The notes beneath the pieces are model-generated. The model saw only the letters and a list, made by a program, of their open reading frames with translations. It had not been told where the DNA came from and ran no database searches. The position numbers and the translations under genes were made by a program. Positions 22,184-29,022 of a stretch of 29,022 nt of DNA are shown piece by piece. The stretch covers positions 1 to 29,022 of the forward strand of contig DASRJL010000191.1 in assembly GCA_035649495.1 (NCBI GenBank). The letters are read 5' to 3'. The stretch comes from SG8-41 sp035649495 (lineage in GTDB: Bacteria > Pseudomonadota > Gammaproteobacteria > Burkholderiales > SG8-41). The stretch's first letter is position 1, and each line of letters begins with the position of its first letter.

Positions 22184-23155
22184 ATGCCACCACAATTCCT
22201 GATGTTGCCGCCGCAAACAGCCGTCACGCGGGGCTGGGCTGCCCGCCTTGCCACGTCTGTCCCCGGGCTTTCCATCATCGTGGCCGAAGACGAGCGCCAG
22301 GCGGAGGGCGCCATCGCCCAGGCCGAAGCGGCGTTCGGGACGCTACCTCCCGAGCTGCTGCGCAAGGCCGGCCGGCTGCGCTGGTTGCAGGCGCCCAACG
22401 CCGCACCCCCCGCGGGGTACTACTACCCCGAGTTGATCGCCCACCCGGTCGTCATCACCAATTTCCGCGAGATCTTCAACGATCACATCGGCGCGCACAT
22501 CATGGCGTTTGTCCTGGCGTTCGCCCGCGGGCTGCACCGTTACTATCCCCAGCAGCTCCGGCGCGAGTGGCGCCCGGCGGCGCGGGAGACCGGTGACGTC
22601 ATCCACCTGCCCGAGACGACTGCCCTCATCGTGGGCGTGGGAGGCATCGGCGCGGAGGCGGCGCGGCTCGCAGCGGCCTTCGGCATCACCGTGATCGGGG
22701 TCGACGGACGCCGCGAGGACAGGCCCCCGGGCGTGAAGGAGCTGCACCACCCCGACCGGCTCGACGACCAGTTGCCGCGCGCCGATTTCGTGATCCTGAC
22801 CGTTCCGCACACACCCGCCACGGAGGGCTTTATGAACCGGGCGCGCTTCCAGCGCATGAAGCGGTCGGCCTACTTCATCAACATCGGGCGTGGAAAGACG
22901 ACTCGGCTCGACGACCTCGTCGCAGCCCTCGACGCGGGCGAGATCGCCGGCGCGGCGCTTGACGTTTTCGAGCAGGAGCCCCTGCCGTCCGACCATCCGC
23001 TCTGGACCATGCCCGGCGTGATCATCACGCCGCACACTGCCGGCCACGGCCTGTATCTCGACGATCGTCGCTACGACATCATCCTCGACAACTGCCGGCG
23101 TTTCCTGAAGGGCGAGCCGCTGCGCAACGTGGTGGACAAGGCGAGCTGGTTCTGA
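22184..23155 (+). CDS. D-isomer-specific 2-hydroxyacid dehydrogenase
   Basis: A 323-residue NAD(P)-dependent dehydrogenase of the GhrA-like/D-2-hydroxyacid family. Seen: cofactor loop VGVGGIGAEAARLAAAFG at residues 150-167, Arg236 in NIGRGKTT, Glu265 in FEQEPLP and His284 in ITPHTAGHG, a complete catalytic triad. It shares only family-level similarity with the dehydrogenase at 298-1281. ATG 22184 has only a weak upstream CAGG. It starts a plus-strand group with a Bug receptor and hydantoinase-type subunits, so it may reduce or oxidise a 2-oxo/2-hydroxy acid released by that group (inference). Confidence 0.9.
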   Translation: MPPQFLMLPPQTAVTRGWAARLATSVPGLSIIVAEDERQAEGAIAQAEAAFGTLPPELLRKAGRLRWLQAPNAAPPAGYYYPELIAHPVVITNFREIFNDHIGAHIMAFVLAFARGLHRYYPQQLRREWRPAARETGDVIHLPETTALIVGVGGIGAEAARLAAAFGITVIGVDGRREDRPPGVKELHHPDRLDDQLPRADFVILTVPHTPATEGFMNRARFQRMKRSAYFINIGRGKTTRLDDLVAALDAGEIAGAALDVFEQEPLPSDHPLWTMPGVIITPHTAGHGLYLDDRRYDIILDNCRRFLKGEPLRNVVDKASWF

Positions 23156-23164
23156 CCAACCAGC

Positions 23165-23185
23165 GAAGGATGAAGGAGGAAGGAT
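23165..23185 (+). repeat. GAAGGAT heptamers forming a ribosome binding site and start
   Basis: Three consecutive 7-base units (GAAGGAT, GAAGGAG, GAAGGAT) end in the start codon of the Bug receptor gene. The AAGGAGG at 23173-23179 is its Shine-Dalgarno and the last unit supplies the first two bases of ATG 23184. The same word recurs at 26230-26372. Confidence 0.8.
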
Positions 23186-24170
23186 GAACTTGACAGGTGA
23201 AGGTCGTCTTCGTGGCGTGGTTGCAGCAGTGTTCGCCGCCTGCTGGCTCGCCCCGCAGCCCGCGCCTGCTCAGGAATACCCGACCCGTCCGATCCGCTGG
23301 ATCGTGCCGGTGCCGCCCGGCGCGACCACCGACATCCTGTCGCGCATGATCGGGGGCAGGATGGCCGAGTCGTGGGGCCAGCAGGTGATCGTGGACAACC
23401 GCTCCGGCGGCGCGTTCGTGGTCGGCACCGAGATCGTCGCCAAGGCCAATCCGGACGGCTACACCATCGGCATCCTGCTCTCCCCGCACGTGGTGAACCC
23501 GTTCGTGATGAAGAACCTGCCCTACGACTCGGTAAAGGACTTCCAGCCGGTCACACAGGTGGTATTCGTGCCGGGCGTGATGGTCGCGAACGCGAGCCTG
23601 CCTGCAAGCAACCTGAAGGAAGTCATCGCGCTCGCGAAGGCGAAGCCCGGGCAGCTCAATTTCGGCTCACCCGGCGCCATGACGTCGGGCCACCTGTCGA
23701 TGGAGTTGCTGAACGTCATGGCGGGCATCAAGATCACCCACGTGCCGTACAAGGGCGGCGCCCCGGCCATCGCCGACCTGCTCGGCAACCACATCCAGTT
23801 CGTCATCCTCGGGCCTCCGACGGTGATGGCGCATCTCAAGGCCGGCCGCCTGAAGGCCATCGCCACCACGGCAGCAAAGCGCTCGCCCGGCCTGCCCGAC
23901 ACCCCCACGTTCGCCGAGTCGGGACTCCCCGGCTACGACACCTACGAGTGGTACGGCATCTTCGCACCCGCAAAAATCCCGCGGCCGGTGCTGATGAAGC
24001 TCAACGCCGAGATCAACCGCATCATCGCGCTGCCCGATATGAAGGAGAAGATGCTGGCGCTCGGAACCATCCCCAACGGCGGCTCGCCGGAAGCGTTCGC
24101 GGCGTTTCTCGACGGCGAGCGAAAGAAATGGGGACCGGTGGCGCAGAAGGTTGGGCTCACGCCCAACTAA
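23184..24170 (+). CDS. Bug/TctC family tripartite tricarboxylate transporter receptor
   Basis: A 328-residue periplasmic binding protein, second of its family in this window. Seen: signal peptide with cleavage after APA at residue 29, then EYPTRPIRWIVPVPPGATTDILSR, VIVDNRSGGAFVVGTE and THVPYKGGAPAIADLL, all typical Bug elements. The start has a strong Shine-Dalgarno made by a heptamer repeat. No TctA/TctB is present, so it is an orphan receptor. The stop is two bases before the hydantoinase A start, which suggests that the ligand is the substrate, or a precursor of it, of the A/B enzyme (inference). Confidence 0.93.
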   Translation: MNLTGEGRLRGVVAAVFAACWLAPQPAPAQEYPTRPIRWIVPVPPGATTDILSRMIGGRMAESWGQQVIVDNRSGGAFVVGTEIVAKANPDGYTIGILLSPHVVNPFVMKNLPYDSVKDFQPVTQVVFVPGVMVANASLPASNLKEVIALAKAKPGQLNFGSPGAMTSGHLSMELLNVMAGIKITHVPYKGGAPAIADLLGNHIQFVILGPPTVMAHLKAGRLKAIATTAAKRSPGLPDTPTFAESGLPGYDTYEWYGIFAPAKIPRPVLMKLNAEINRIIALPDMKEKMLALGTIPNGGSPEAFAAFLDGERKKWGPVAQKVGLTPN

Positions 24171-24172
24171 GG

Positions 24173-26269
24173 ATGAATAAAAGAGTGCGCGGCGTACTCG
24201 TCGGCATCGACACCGGCGGCACGTTCACCGACCTCGTTGCGGTCGACGCCGGGCGCGGCCGCTATCGCTACCACAAGGTCCCGACGCTCACCGCCGATCC
24301 CGCGCAAGGCATCCTGGACGGCATCGCCGAGCTGCTCGACCAGAACGGGTTGAAGCGCGGCGACGTGACGTTCCTTGTCCTCGGCACGACGCTCGCGACC
24401 AACTCGGTGCTGGAGGGCAAGTGGGCGCGCACGGCCCTCATCACGACAGCGGGCTTTCGCGACGTCCTGGAGCTCGCGCGCCAGCGCCGCCCGCACTATT
24501 TCAATCTCGACGTCCCCAAGCCCATGCCGCCCGCGTCGCGGGATTGCCGCATCGAGGTCGCGGAGCGCATCGGAGCCAATGGCGCTATAGTCGTCCCGCT
24601 CGAGGAAGCGCAGGTGTCGAATGCGATCGACACGCTCAAGGGCGCGGCGGTGGAGGCGGTGGCGATCTGTTTCATGCACGCCTATGCCAATCCCGGGCAC
24701 GAGGAAAGAGCCGCCGCGCTCGTGAGGAAACGCTGGCCCGGCGTCTACGTCTGCGCATCGCACGAGGTGCTGGCGGAGTTCCGCGAGTTCGAGCGCTTCG
24801 CCACTACGGCGGTCAACGCCAGCCTGATGCCGGTCATGGACCGCTATCTCGATAGCTTCGAGCAGGGCGTTGCCGGCCTCGGCATCAGGCAGCCGCCGCG
24901 CGTCATGCAGTCGAACGGCGGCGCGGTGTCTCCCGGCGCGGTGCGGAAACTTCCGATCAACACGTTCTTCTCCGGACCGGCGGGCGGCGTGATCGGGTCG
25001 GCGGGGCTGGGCCGGCAACTGGGTCTTCCCAATCTCGTCACTTTCGACATGGGCGGCACGAGCACCGATGTGTGCCTGATACGCGACGGCGAGCCGGCCC
25101 AGAAGAGCGAGCGCCAGATGGGCGGCTTTCCGGTGCGCACGCGGACGCTCGACATCCATACCATAGGCGCGGGGGGCGGCAGCATCGCCTGGATAGACGC
25201 GGGCGGCCTCCTCAAGGTCGGCCCCCAAAGCGCAGGCGCGTACCCGGGACCGGCGGCGTACGGACGCGGCGGCACTGCCGCGACGGTGACCGACGCGAAC
25301 GTCGTCCTGGGCCGGCTGAACCCGGTGTCGCTCCTCGGCGGGCGCATGGCGGTGCACGCGGACCGGGCGCGGGAGGCGATTGCTGCGCTTGCCGGCCGGC
25401 TCGGAGTGGACCCGGTCAGGGCCGCCGCCGGTGTGATCGAGATCATCAACGCCAATATGATGGGCGCGGTGCGCGTGATCTCGGTCGAGGAGGGGGAAGA
25501 CCCGCGGGATTTCGCGCTCGTCGCCTTCGGCGGCGCCGGCCCGCTGCACGCGGCCGATGTCGCGCGGCAGATGGGCATGCGCAACGTGCTGGTGCCGCCG
25601 CGTCCGGGACTCCTCTCGGCGATAGGATTGCTGCACGCCGACGTGCGCGGCGATTTCAGCCTGACGCGGCTGACACGCGCCGAGCGGGACGGGTTGCCGG
25701 TGTTGAACAGCGGCCTGGCGGCGCTCAAGCGGCGCGGCGCGGCATGGCTCGCGGGCGAAGGCGAGCGCCGCGCGAAGTTCGACTGGTTCGCCGACCTGCG
25801 CTATCGCGGCCAGAACTCGGAGTTGATCATGGAGTTGAAGCGCGAGCGCCTGGATGCTTCCACGCTCGCCGCGCTCGTCGAGGCGTTCCACCACCGCCAC
25901 GAGGACCACTATGGCTACGACATGCGTAGCCAGCCGGTGGAGATCGTCAACGTGCGGCTCGTCGTCACCGCGAAACGGCGCGCGGCCCCGCGGGAAAGCG
26001 TGGAACTCGCGCGCGGCGCCGTCAAGGACGCGCTTCTCGATCGCCGCAAAGTCTGGTTCCCCGAAACCGGGTTCGTCGTAACGCCCGTATACGACCGTGA
26101 CCGGCTGCCGGCCGGGTGCCGTATCGCCGGTCCCGCAATCGTAGAGCAGATGGACGCGACGACCGTGGTGCCGCCCGGGGCGACCCTGAGGGGCGACAAG
26201 CTGGGGTATTTGCACATGGAGCTGGGAAAGCGAAGGATGAAGGATGAACGTGGAAGGACGACCAGGTAA
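24173..26269 (+). CDS. Hydantoinase/oxoprolinase family protein, subunit A
   Basis: A 698-residue ASKHA-fold ATPase subunit like N-methylhydantoinase A, 5-oxoprolinase and acetone/acetophenone carboxylase subunits, which use ATP to open a lactam or carboxylate a ketone together with a B subunit. Seen: phosphate-binding IDTGGTFTD at residues 12-20, a second motif FDMGGTSTD at 291-299, and the glycine-rich IGAGGGSIAW stretch. ATG 24173 is used, though AAGG abuts it; GTG 24185 is possible with AAGGA 11 bases upstream. The final 13 residues (KRRMKDERGRTTR) are encoded by heptamer repeats, so the ancestral protein probably ended near LHMEL. Confidence 0.92.
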   Translation: MNKRVRGVLVGIDTGGTFTDLVAVDAGRGRYRYHKVPTLTADPAQGILDGIAELLDQNGLKRGDVTFLVLGTTLATNSVLEGKWARTALITTAGFRDVLELARQRRPHYFNLDVPKPMPPASRDCRIEVAERIGANGAIVVPLEEAQVSNAIDTLKGAAVEAVAICFMHAYANPGHEERAAALVRKRWPGVYVCASHEVLAEFREFERFATTAVNASLMPVMDRYLDSFEQGVAGLGIRQPPRVMQSNGGAVSPGAVRKLPINTFFSGPAGGVIGSAGLGRQLGLPNLVTFDMGGTSTDVCLIRDGEPAQKSERQMGGFPVRTRTLDIHTIGAGGGSIAWIDAGGLLKVGPQSAGAYPGPAAYGRGGTAATVTDANVVLGRLNPVSLLGGRMAVHADRAREAIAALAGRLGVDPVRAAAGVIEIINANMMGAVRVISVEEGEDPRDFALVAFGGAGPLHAADVARQMGMRNVLVPPRPGLLSAIGLLHADVRGDFSLTRLTRAERDGLPVLNSGLAALKRRGAAWLAGEGERRAKFDWFADLRYRGQNSELIMELKRERLDASTLAALVEAFHHRHEDHYGYDMRSQPVEIVNVRLVVTAKRRAAPRESVELARGAVKDALLDRRKVWFPETGFVVTPVYDRDRLPAGCRIAGPAIVEQMDATTVVPPGATLRGDKLGYLHMELGKRRMKDERGRTTR

Positions 26270-26372
26270 CGGCTTTGCCTGGAAGGATGAACGTGGAACG
26301 TGGAAGGATGACCCGTTGAAAAACAGTAAAGAGCTGGGTCATCCTTCGTCCCTCTTCCTTCATCCTTTCTGT
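26230..26372. repeat. GAAGGAT heptamer array, three blocks
   Basis: Block one (26230-26263) and block two (26281-26312) share GGAAGGATGAACGTGGA-like text in direct orientation. Block three (26338-26370) is the inverse, with units CATCCTT, CGTCCCT, CTTCCTT, CATCCTT. Block one lies inside the hydantoinase A gene and supplies its C-terminal codons. The array fills the gap between the A and B subunit genes. Confidence 0.88.
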
Positions 26373-26389
26373 CGATACGGGGGTCTTTG

Positions 26390-28060
26390 ATGCCGCGTAA
26401 ATCGTCGAATACCGTGGACCCGATAAGAGCCGAGGTCGTCGCGCGCTTCCTGCTTGCGACCGCGGAGGAGATGGGCGCAACGCTCACGCGCACGGCGTTC
26501 TCCCCCAATATCAAGGAGCGCGCCGACTGCTCGACGGCGATCTTCGACGCGCGGGGCGAGGTCATCGCCCTGGCGCAGCGCGTGCCTATCCACCTGGGCT
26601 CCATGGTCGGCGCGGTGGATGAAATCATCCGCCGCTACGGCAGGGAGGGTATTGCGCCCGGCGACATGTTCGTCGCCAACGATCCGTACAACGGCGGCGG
26701 TACGCACCTGCCGGACATCACCATCATCGCGCCGGTCTTTGCCGGCAAACGCATAGCCGCGTTCGTCGCCAATATCGCGCACCACGCCGACGTCGGCGGT
26801 ATGGTCCCGGGATCCGAGGCCGCAGTGTGCAAGTCGATCTACCAGGAAGGCATCCGGATACCGCCGGTGCGTATCATGCGCGGGGGCACGGTCAACCGGG
26901 ACGTATACGAAATGATCCTGCTCAACTCGCGCACGCCCGACGAGCGCGTGGGCGACCTGAACGCGCAGTTCGCGGCCAACACCGTGGGAGCCCGCGGCGT
27001 GCTGCAGCTTTTCGAGCGCTACGGCGTCAGGGAGGCCGATGCGGCGATCGCGAGTTACCTCGATTTCACCGAGAAGCGCTTCCGGGCCGCGATCGACCGG
27101 CTGCCCCGGGGCCGCTACACCGCCGAGGACTTTCTCGACGGCGACGCCGAAGGGGAAGTGTGCCCGATCAGGCTCGCGCTCACCGTCGGCAAGGGGCGGC
27201 TCGATTTCGATTTTTCGGGCTCGGGGCGCCAGCTGGAATGCGCGCGCAACATTCCCTACCGGGCGCTGCTTGCCACCGTCTACACCGTGGCGAAGAGCCT
27301 GCTCGACCCCGAGGTGCCCGCGAACGCCGGCTACTACCGAACGCTGCACGTGACCGCCCCGCCGGGCAGCGTGGTGGGGCCGGTGCCGCCCGCGGCGATC
27401 GGCTGCCGCTCGATCTCGGCCAGCGTGCTGGGCGACGTCATCGCTGGGGCGCTTTCCCGGGCGCTGCCGGAAAAGACGCTCGCCGGCTGCGGGCCGCACC
27501 ACCTCTACGTGCTGTCCGGCACCGATCCCCGCACCGGAGCCTATTTCGTGAATTACGAGACGCTCGCCGGCGGCATGGGCGCGCGCGCGAACCGCGACGG
27601 CGTGGACGGCGTGCGCGTGCACGCGTCCGGATCGTCGAACCTGCCGGTCGAGGCGCTGGAGCATGCGTATCCCTTCCGCGTCGAGCGCTACGCCTTGTGG
27701 GATGGCTCGGGCGGCGCGGGACGCTATCGCGGTGGCGCGGGCGCAGTGCGTGACTACCGCGTGCTGGCCGACGATATCGTGGTAAGCCTGTCCTCCGAGC
27801 GGCAGCACGTCGCGGCCCGCGGCGTCGCAGGCGGTGGTCCGGGCGCAACGGGCTCCTTCATACTCAATCCGGGAACGCCCGAAGAGTGCAGGCTTCCTGC
27901 TGCCGCAGCCGACGTGCGGCTCGCCCGCGGGGCGCTGTTTCGCATCTGCACGCCGGGTGCGGGCGGCTACGGGCCGGCGGCGGAGCGCGACGCCGCGGCG
28001 GCGGAGCGCGATGCGCGCGAAGATCGAGTTTCTCGCGCCGGGACGCGAAAAACCCGATAG
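26390..28060 (+). CDS. Hydantoinase/oxoprolinase family protein, subunit B
   Basis: A 556-residue partner of the A subunit, of the HyuB/AcxA-related hydantoinase B family. Seen: SPNIKERADCSTAIFDARGEVIA near residues 38-60, the metal-site-like NDPYNGGGTHLPDITIIAPVF near 97-117, and NIAHHADVGGMVPGS near 128-142, plus GGMGARANRDGVDG and a C-terminal SERQHVAARGVAGG. ATG 26390 is preferred to the overlapping TTG 26387; GGGGG precedes it. The A and B pair is normally co-translated, but here a repeat-filled gap of 120 bases separates them. The substrate, whether a hydantoin, a cyclic amide or a ketone, cannot be told. The C-terminal ~30 residues are charged low complexity. Confidence 0.92.
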   Translation: MPRKSSNTVDPIRAEVVARFLLATAEEMGATLTRTAFSPNIKERADCSTAIFDARGEVIALAQRVPIHLGSMVGAVDEIIRRYGREGIAPGDMFVANDPYNGGGTHLPDITIIAPVFAGKRIAAFVANIAHHADVGGMVPGSEAAVCKSIYQEGIRIPPVRIMRGGTVNRDVYEMILLNSRTPDERVGDLNAQFAANTVGARGVLQLFERYGVREADAAIASYLDFTEKRFRAAIDRLPRGRYTAEDFLDGDAEGEVCPIRLALTVGKGRLDFDFSGSGRQLECARNIPYRALLATVYTVAKSLLDPEVPANAGYYRTLHVTAPPGSVVGPVPPAAIGCRSISASVLGDVIAGALSRALPEKTLAGCGPHHLYVLSGTDPRTGAYFVNYETLAGGMGARANRDGVDGVRVHASGSSNLPVEALEHAYPFRVERYALWDGSGGAGRYRGGAGAVRDYRVLADDIVVSLSSERQHVAARGVAGGGPGATGSFILNPGTPEECRLPAAAADVRLARGALFRICTPGAGGYGPAAERDAAAAERDAREDRVSRAGTRKTR

Positions 28061-28071
28061 GACTTCAATTC

Positions 28072-28189
28072 AGCCACGGAAACACACGGAAGTACACGGA
28101 CAATTCTGACAGGCTGAAGGAAGCGTTTCAGCCTCGGGACGGGCCTGCGGTGTTTTTCATTCCGTGTGTGTCCGTGTGATTCCGTGGCC
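28072..28189. repeat. Period-10 CACGGAA inverted repeat between convergent genes
   Basis: The left arm (28072-28100) is GCCACGGAAACACACGGAAG followed by a further unit. The right arm (28160-28189) is its inverse, with TCCGTGTG units ending in TCCGTGGC. About 60 bases separate them. It lies between two 3' ends (hydantoinase B and malic enzyme), where it could act as a bidirectional transcript end. Confidence 0.85.
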
Positions 28190-28195
28190 AAAATA

Positions 28196-29022
28196 TCAGA
28201 CGTAGCTGTCGTATCCGGGGTCGTACATCCGCCTGCGGATATGCGCGGCGACATCCCCGGGTACCGGACCGGAGCCGAGCCCGCGCCGGTACGCGACATC
28301 CGCGACGGCGGTGGCAATATTGGCCGAGACTTCGCGGATGCGCGGCAGCGCCGGGTAGAGGCTGCCTTGTGCGAGATCCGTTTCCGAAACGTCGTGCGCC
28401 AGCGTGTGCGCCGCCGACATGAACATCTCGTCGGTTATGCGTTTCGCTCCGCTCGCAATGGCGCCAAGCCCGACGCCGGGGAAGATATAGGAATTGTTGC
28501 CCTGGCGCGGAACGAAGGTCTGGCCGTGCACGGTAACCGGATCGAATGGGCTGCCGCACGCGAACAGCGCCCTGCCCCGGGTATGCCGGTACGCCTCCTC
28601 GGCGGTGCACTCGGCCTTCGACGTCGGGTTGGAAAGGGCGAAGACGATCGGCCGTTCGTTCAGGCGCGCCATTTCCTCGAGCACCTCGCGCGTGAAGGCG
28701 CCGCCAACGGCCGCGACCCCGATCAACGCAGTCGGCCGGATATCCCTGATCGCGGCAAGGAAGTCGACTACCGGCGCGTGCTCGTGCGCGTAGGCGAGCT
28801 TGTGGTCGACGAGATCGTCGCGGCTCCTCACCACGAGCCCGCGCGAATCGACGAGCCAGCAGCGGCGGCGCGCCTCGCCCTCGTCGAGGCCCTGCGCTTC
28901 CATGGCGGAGACGACGAGATCGGCGATGCCCGTCGCCGCCTCGCCGGCGCCGAGAAACAGCAGCCTCTGATCCGTGAGCTTGCCTCCCGTGACGCGGAGC
29001 GCCGAGAAGATGCCGGCGAGCG
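28196..29022 (-). CDS. Malic enzyme, C-terminal part (runs off the window)
   Basis: About 275 residues of a long-form (roughly 540-570 residue) malic enzyme, which oxidatively decarboxylates malate to pyruvate with NAD or NADP. Seen: the dinucleotide-binding LLFLGAGEAATGIADLVVSAM, then ALSNPTSKAECTAEEAY, FACGSPFDPV, and RQGNNSYIFPGVGLGAIASGAKRITDEM, all diagnostic of the family's C-terminal domain. The frame is open to the window edge, so the ATG at 28903 is an internal methionine and the real start lies outside. The coenzyme cannot be decided. It may feed pyruvate and reducing power from C4 acids, with no direct link to the neighbouring clusters. Confidence 0.93.
   Translation of the reverse strand, partial: LAGIFSALRVTGGKLTDQRLLFLGAGEAATGIADLVVSAMEAQGLDEGEARRRCWLVDSRGLVVRSRDDLVDHKLAYAHEHAPVVDFLAAIRDIRPTALIGVAAVGGAFTREVLEEMARLNERPIVFALSNPTSKAECTAEEAYRHTRGRALFACGSPFDPVTVHGQTFVPRQGNNSYIFPGVGLGAIASGAKRITDEMFMSAAHTLAHDVSETDLAQGSLYPALPRIREVSANIATAVADVAYRRGLGSGPVPGDVAAHIRRRMYDPGYDSYV

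Noticed and set aside
21695..22216. Leu/Gly-rich minus-strand frame opposite the Lys-rich gene
   Set aside because: It is the low-complexity antisense of Lys codons, with no start signals; the plus-strand gene has an SD, signal peptide and terminator.
23372..24172. Upstream extension of the hydantoinase A frame
   Set aside because: It overlaps the Bug receptor in another frame and is Arg/His-rich shadow; the family motif starts just after 24173.
28903..28905. ATG at 28903 as start of the malic enzyme
   Set aside because: The frame continues upstream with the conserved dinucleotide-binding motif to the window edge, so this is internal.

Overview
The window is GC-rich, densely coding bacterial chromosome, most likely from a betaproteobacterium of the Burkholderiales type. 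The reasons are two orphan Bug/TctC-type periplasmic receptors without TctA/TctB partners and many CoA-dependent acid-catabolism genes (CaiB/BaiF, crotonases, acyl-CoA ligase and dehydrogenase, MmgE/PrpD). No rRNA, tRNA, CRISPR or transposase gene was seen.

Layout. 1-297: remnant of a phage tail-fibre N-terminus joined in frame to a D-2-hydroxyacid dehydrogenase (298-1281, +). 1366-5978 (-): MmgE/PrpD protein, quinone-oxidoreductase-like MDR, CaiB/BaiF protein with a racemase-like His/Asp pair, DJ-1/PfpI protein. 6062-8272 (-): exported protein of uncertain family, then a 3-hydroxyacyl-CoA dehydrogenase apparently split into two coupled genes. 8457-9425 (-): Bug receptor. 9589-14831 (-): compact set of acyl-CoA dehydrogenase, SDR, enoyl-CoA hydratase, acyl-CoA ligase and BadI/MenB-like crotonase. 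14892-20670 (+): two tandem Asp/Glu-racemase-superfamily enzymes (one- and two-cysteine types), FAD oxidoreductase, EthD-like protein, PRISE-like reductase, duplicated EthD-like protein. 20824-21336 (-): cupin. 21785-22075 (+): small secreted Lys-rich protein with a strong terminator. 22184-28060 (+): hydroxyacid dehydrogenase, Bug receptor and hydantoinase/oxoprolinase A and B. 28196-29022 (-): C-terminal part of a malic enzyme.

How the genes may work together (inference). The five-gene set at 9589-14831 has the same enzyme classes as the known cyclohexanecarboxylate route (AliA ligase, AliB dehydrogenase, BadK hydratase, BadH SDR, BadI ring hydrolase). The window therefore plausibly degrades an alicyclic or terpenoid-like acid through CoA thioesters, with hydroxyacyl-CoA dehydrogenase, racemase-like and reductase genes as accessories.

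The most unusual signal lies between the genes. Most intergenic gaps carry degenerate tandem words of 7, 10, 13 or 14 bases, usually as two arms in inverted orientation. The word differs from gap to gap but matches between the arms of one gap. Several gene stop codons, some C-terminal tails, and one Shine-Dalgarno/start codon are made of these words. Every period seen is not a multiple of three, so arrays whose word contains TGA or TAG present a stop in all frames. I regard this as the best candidate for an undescribed system in the window.
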